A model generated the notes under the pieces. That model made no database searches, had not been told where the DNA came from, and saw nothing but the letters and a program-made list of their open reading frames with translations. From contig NZ_JAAONY010000001.1 in the NCBI RefSeq assembly GCF_011602085.1, forward strand, positions 930,001 to 994,000: 64,000 nt of DNA, in the 5' to 3' direction. Positions within the stretch are counted from its first letter, which is position 1. Every line of letters begins with the position of its first letter. Source of the DNA: Pseudoteredinibacter isoporae (GTDB lineage Bacteria > Pseudomonadota > Gammaproteobacteria > Pseudomonadales > Cellvibrionaceae). Below are positions 60,394 through 64,000 of the stretch, piece by piece. The position numbers and the translations under genes are program-made.

Positions 60394-61386
60394 ATGAAGT
60401 TAAGCGTTCTTGATCAGTCCCCCCTGCGCAAGGGGGGCAGTGCAGAGCAGGCTTTTTCTGAAACCCTGGCCCTGGCCAAATTTGTTGAAGCTTTGGGCTT
60501 TGAGCGTTTCTGGGTATCCGAGCATCATGGCACAGATGCCCTGGCTGGCAGTGCACCTGAAGTACTTCTGGGCGCTTTGGGTGCAAGCACAGAGCGAATT
60601 CGCATTGGCAGTGGCGGTATTATGTTGCCCCACTACACGCCCTACAAAATCGCGGAAGTTGCCGCGACTTTAAGTGCATTGAATCCCGGGCGAATTGATC
60701 TGGGCATCGGTCGCGCTCCCGGCACCGATATGGTCACAGCGCGATTATTGGCACAGAATGGTCAGCCAGATTTTTCTCGTTTCCATGAACAAAGCGAACA
60801 GCTGCAAACCATTTTGCACGACAAAAGTTTTCAACCCAAACTGCGTCCCCAGGCTGAAATACCCGCCGATGTCTGGATGCTTGGTTCCAGCCCTGACAGC
60901 GCCGCTTTGGCTGGGCAGTTAGGGTTACCTTACAACTTTGCCCTGTTTATCAATCCGGCAATGGATGGTCGTATTCTGGAGTATTACCGTCACTGTTTTC
61001 AGCGTGAGGCTGGTCCGGGTCGTATCGCCAGCCCCCACAGCTGCTTAACCGTCAACGTACTTGTTGCGGATACCGAAGAGCAAGCGCATTACCTGGCTCG
61101 CAGCCGTTTGGTGTCTTACCTGAAATTTATTGCCGGGAAGAATGATACGGAAATCTGTCATCCGGACGAAGCGGCATTGTATAGCTTGAGTCCGCAGGAA
61201 GACGCTTTTGCAGGACAGCGTATGAGCAGTTCAGCCATTGGTACCGCAGAGCAAGTGAAAGAAAAGTTATTGTCGCTGGCCGATGAATACGGCGCTGATG
61301 AAATTATGACGGTAACAATTTGTTACGATTTTGAAGACCGTAAACGCTCCTATCAGTTACTGGCAGAAGCGTTTGGTCTGTCTTGA
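60394..61386 (+). CDS. LLM-class (luciferase-like) flavin-dependent oxidoreductase
   Basis: 330 residues of the bacterial-luciferase-like TIM barrel. Signature blocks are LGFERFWVSEHHG (34-46), IRIGSGGIMLPHYTPYKIAE and GRIDLGIGRAPGTD (about 97-110), and the closing GTAEQVKEKLLSLADEYGAD. This is the MsnO8/YhbW-like branch, whose members use FMN; no substrate is established. It follows the GST gene. Confidence 0.9.
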   Translation: MKLSVLDQSPLRKGGSAEQAFSETLALAKFVEALGFERFWVSEHHGTDALAGSAPEVLLGALGASTERIRIGSGGIMLPHYTPYKIAEVAATLSALNPGRIDLGIGRAPGTDMVTARLLAQNGQPDFSRFHEQSEQLQTILHDKSFQPKLRPQAEIPADVWMLGSSPDSAALAGQLGLPYNFALFINPAMDGRILEYYRHCFQREAGPGRIASPHSCLTVNVLVADTEEQAHYLARSRLVSYLKFIAGKNDTEICHPDEAALYSLSPQEDAFAGQRMSSSAIGTAEQVKEKLLSLADEYGADEIMTVTICYDFEDRKRSYQLLAEAFGLS

Positions 61387-61393
61387 TATTGAA

Positions 61394-61420
61394 CCCGTAC
61401 TTGAAAAGCTCAAGTACGGG
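61394..61420. terminator. Hairpin between convergent genes
   Basis: CCCGTACTTGA (61394-61404), loop AAAGC, TCAAGTACGGG (61410-61420): a perfect 11-base-pair stem, followed by only a short T-containing stretch (TACCCCTTTATTTT). Confidence 0.6.
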
Positions 61421-61427
61421 TACCCCT

Positions 61428-64000
61428 TTATTTTGAAGCGTTCTTTTCAAAGTAAAACGGTTCACGCGCTTTCGAGCGATTACCAACTTCGTTCATGGTT
61501 TCCGCATTAAACAAACGACCGTTAACCATGACATAGTCAACGCGGTCCGTTACGCGAATGTCTTTCAGCGGATCGCCATCAATCACAATTAAATCAGCAA
61601 GCTTGCCTTTTTTGATTGAGCCGATGTGTTTGTCCAATCCCAGGGACTTCGCCGGGTTGCTGGTTGCTGTGCGCAGAACGTTCATGGGTTCCATGCCGCC
61701 TTGCGCGTACATCCACAGCTCCCAGTGCGCCCCTAAACCTTCTCGCTGTCCGTGGGCGCCGATATTGGTCAAAATGCCGATATCGTTCAGCTCTTTTGCG
61801 GTTTCGGCCACAGTAATGTGGTTGTAGTGGTGGTCCGGTGCGGTTGGGCGGCGCATGGCGCGCTTGGCCAGAACATCCGCGGGTACATATTTGCTCAGTC
61901 GCGGATGTTGCCAAACATTGGTTTTATCGTACCAGTAGTTTTCACCCCAGATACCGCCGTAGGCCACAACCAATGTTGGAGTGTAGGCCATTTCACCTGC
62001 GGTCCAGAACTGTTTGATATCGTCATAGACCTTTTCTGCCGGAATGGAATGCTCCAGAGTTGTGTGTCCATCGGCAACCATGCTCAGATTGTGTTGCAGC
62101 AGAGAACCACCTTCCGGTACCACCATCATTTCAAGCTCGCGTGCGGCCTGAATCACTTGTTGGCGCTGATTGCGTCGAGGCTGGTTGTAGCTCTTCACAG
62201 AAAACGCGCCGGCTTTTTTCAAACGCAGCAGGTGGAATTTTGCATCGTCCAGGCTGTCCACATGGGAGGTGTAACCCGGGCCGGAGGCTCCGTACAAAAT
62301 GGTGCCGGTAGAGTAGAGACGCGGGCCAACAATCTTGCCGGCTTTTTGCAGTTCGCTTGCTGTAAAAAATTCCGTGGTGTCATTTGATGGATCGTGAATG
62401 GTGGTCACGCCCAATGCCAGACCGGCGTAGTTCTTCCAGTTCTGTTCGGGAATGATTTCATTGCTGCCCTGAGGGCCGTGTGCGTGAGCGTCGATCAGTC
62501 CGGGCATAATGGTTTTGCCGCTGATGTCGATTTGCTTGGCATCGGCTGGAATTTCAATGTCTGCTTTGCTGCCCACGGCAACGATGTGATTACCGTCAAC
62601 AATAACCACACCATCTTTGATGGCCTTGTCACCGTCTTCCATCGTCAGCACCTGGCCGCCGACAAAGGCGAGTTTGCCTTTGGGAACATCCACGTCGCTG
62701 CTGAAACCGATGGCGGTTACAACAGGTTCTTTGTTGAGGGCGTCTTTATTTTTGCTGTCCGAGGAACCCACAGCAAACAGGCCGTTCAATTCGGCTTGGT
62801 ACAAATCCGGGCCAAGGCTCCAGTACAGTTCATTGCTTTCGGCATTCCAGCTGATGTTTTCACCGGCGCGTACCGACAGTTTTCTTACCGGCAGGTTTTT
62901 GGCCTTGGGGCCAATGGTGATCAGATGTCCACTTTCAACAAAAGGTGTAACAAATACTTTGAAGCGTTCTGCGAAGGCCAGGTATTTGCCGTCGGGCGAT
63001 ACTTTAAATTCGGTGGCGTATTTGCCCTCATATAATGGCTGTTCTTTTTTATCGACAATATTAACTCGCACCAGCGACGGCTTCGCGCTGTGGCGCATAA
63101 CATAGATGCGGTCATTGGCAGCTCCGTATTGGGGCAGAACACCTTTCTCGGTAATCAGCTCGGCTTCTCCGCCTTTACTGCCTACGCGATAGATACCTGG
63201 ATTCAGGCCCCATTTGGGGTCTGTGATGTAGCCACCCTTCGCCTTGCGATAAATAATGTGCTTACCATCCGGTGAAAATGCCGGTTCTATGTATTTCCCT
63301 GGCTCAGATGTGATGACCTTACTTTTTCCACCGCGAGCAGACATAACGCGAAGGCTACCCTGCTTTTGATCATCCCAGGTCGCATAGACAATTTTTTTGC
63401 CATCGCGGGAAAAGCTGGCCTGCATTTCAAAGTGATCGTTTTGTTTCGTTAAACGTTTTGGTTTGCCATCGGGCAGGCTGCGGCTATAAATATGACCCAA
63501 TGCTTCAAAAATGACCTGTTTGCCATCCGGAGAAATGTGCACATTGCGCAGCATATTAACGTCAAAACGATCCTGATCGATGTCCTGATCAAAACGTACG
63601 GTGGTTTGAATTTTCTTGGTGTTTTTGACGTGGAACGGAATGTTGCTTACGTCCAAACTGTCGATGTTCAGCTTGTGTAATTTTCCTTTTGCCCAGAACA
63701 CCAAGTTTTTATTGTCGGGTGTCCAGGCCATGCTGGGATAAACACCGTGAATGGCCCAGGTTTCCTGCATGTCTCGTTCAAGTTTGTCATACAGCTTGCG
63801 TTTTTCGCCGGTTTTTAAATCCAGCAGGAACAGCGTGGATTGAAAGTCTTCACGAGCGATATAGGCCAGGTAGCGGCCATCCCGTGATGGGGTTGGGCGA
63901 ATTGCACCACCACGGCCAGACAAAATAACTTTTATTTCGCCGGTTTCGCGATCATAGCGTTTGATTTTGTAGATGCCTTTTTCAGAATCCTTGCTGTAGT
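61428..64000 (-). CDS. Beta-propeller (PD40/TolB-like) plus amidohydrolase fusion protein (5' end outside window)
   Basis: At least 857 residues; the frame stays open through the window edge at 64000, so the start and any signal peptide are missing. The N-terminal part has repeated PD40/WD40-like blades (RPTPSRDGRYLAYIARED, HISPDGKQVIFEALGH, SFSRDGKKIVYATWDD, AFSPDGKHIIYRKAKG, KVSPDGKYLAFAERF). The C-terminal amidohydrolase domain has the intact metal motif GLIDAHAHGP, then HTTLEHSIPAE, NIGAHGQREG and the final GKLADLIVIDGDPL. Such fusions are large periplasmic enzymes, probably acting on peptides. Convergent with the LLM gene. Confidence 0.88.
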   Translation of the reverse strand, partial: YSKDSEKGIYKIKRYDRETGEIKVILSGRGGAIRPTPSRDGRYLAYIAREDFQSTLFLLDLKTGEKRKLYDKLERDMQETWAIHGVYPSMAWTPDNKNLVFWAKGKLHKLNIDSLDVSNIPFHVKNTKKIQTTVRFDQDIDQDRFDVNMLRNVHISPDGKQVIFEALGHIYSRSLPDGKPKRLTKQNDHFEMQASFSRDGKKIVYATWDDQKQGSLRVMSARGGKSKVITSEPGKYIEPAFSPDGKHIIYRKAKGGYITDPKWGLNPGIYRVGSKGGEAELITEKGVLPQYGAANDRIYVMRHSAKPSLVRVNIVDKKEQPLYEGKYATEFKVSPDGKYLAFAERFKVFVTPFVESGHLITIGPKAKNLPVRKLSVRAGENISWNAESNELYWSLGPDLYQAELNGLFAVGSSDSKNKDALNKEPVVTAIGFSSDVDVPKGKLAFVGGQVLTMEDGDKAIKDGVVIVDGNHIVAVGSKADIEIPADAKQIDISGKTIMPGLIDAHAHGPQGSNEIIPEQNWKNYAGLALGVTTIHDPSNDTTEFFTASELQKAGKIVGPRLYSTGTILYGASGPGYTSHVDSLDDAKFHLLRLKKAGAFSVKSYNQPRRNQRQQVIQAARELEMMVVPEGGSLLQHNLSMVADGHTTLEHSIPAEKVYDDIKQFWTAGEMAYTPTLVVAYGGIWGENYWYDKTNVWQHPRLSKYVPADVLAKRAMRRPTAPDHHYNHITVAETAKELNDIGILTNIGAHGQREGLGAHWELWMYAQGGMEPMNVLRTATSNPAKSLGLDKHIGSIKKGKLADLIVIDGDPLKDIRVTDRVDYVMVNGRLFNAETMNEVGNRSKAREPFYFEKNASK

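Noticed and set aside
1-64000. Search for CRISPR arrays, transposases, integrases, phage genes, tRNA and rRNA
   Set aside because: No regularly spaced repeats, no recognisable mobile-element protein and no tRNA- or rRNA-like stretch seen by reading; a tRNA scan would settle the last point.

Overview
This window is about 64 kb of chromosome from a Gram-negative gammaproteobacterium. The evidence is the order yrfG, hslR, hslO and ATP-type pckA, together with topoisomerase IV subunit A, a TonB-dependent siderophore receptor, PepSY membrane proteins and many periplasmic or lipoprotein hydrolases. Base composition and codon use look even across the window. I suspect a marine member of Cellvibrionales or a near relative, but that is an inference from gene content only. 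Genes are dense on both strands. I see no insertion sequence, prophage, CRISPR array, rRNA or tRNA.

Layout. 0-4.5 kb: an Lrp/AsnC regulator (cut by the window edge) diverges from a Cys/Met-metabolism PLP enzyme, followed by a chemoreceptor with a haem c motif and a periplasmic solute-binding protein. 4.8-11.9 kb: a tightly packed minus-strand catabolic operon with a PaaN-type aldehyde dehydrogenase, SCP2-like thiolase, acyl-CoA synthetase, hotdog thioesterase, nitronate-monooxygenase-like flavoprotein and a second thiolase. 12-14.6 kb: a rhodanese protein, a GlxA/FtrA-type AraC regulator and a tandem HxlR regulator. 14.6-18.9 kb: a Fur-type iron-uptake operon (receptor, fused small membrane protein, PepSY protein). 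19-23 kb: two secreted SUMF1-fold proteins, then a TetR regulator divergent from a membrane protein and a PF10118-type hydrolase. 23-30 kb: CPA2 antiporter, DUF3592 protein, peroxiredoxin-glutaredoxin fusion, DUF885 lipoprotein, cysQ and yrfG. 30-37.8 kb: hslR, an HtrA-like protease, a DUF4124 protein, hslO, pckA, an OpgB-like sulfatase-fold transferase and a DUF2007 protein. 38-42.2 kb: a DUF1800/DUF1501/AraC operon. 42.3-51.6 kb: a catabolic-type acetolactate synthase, a CehA/McbA metallohydrolase, a second DUF3592 protein, parC and an HD-GYP protein. 51.6-64 kb: a VOC protein, an iodotyrosine-deiodinase-like flavoprotein, a second DUF885 protein, a second PepSY module, a cyclophilin, an amidohydrolase, a GST, an LLM flavoprotein and a 5'-truncated propeller-amidohydrolase.

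How they fit together. Most of the window is housekeeping, stress (Hsp15, Hsp33, Prx-Grx, HtrA) and nutrient scavenging. The most interesting points are: two paralogous PepSY iron modules, one carrying as a single fused gene what the other carries as two genes; a bacterial iodotyrosine deiodinase homologue with the substrate-binding Glu/Tyr/Lys triad intact; a DUF1800/DUF1501 pair in which only one partner has a Tat signal; enzymes with an apparent loss of a canonical catalytic residue (a thiolase with Ser for the C-terminal Cys, an amidohydrolase with Asn for the first metal His); a pair of secreted SUMF1-fold proteins lacking the formylglycine-generating cysteines; and an unrecognised start-less coding remnant near 4.5 kb.
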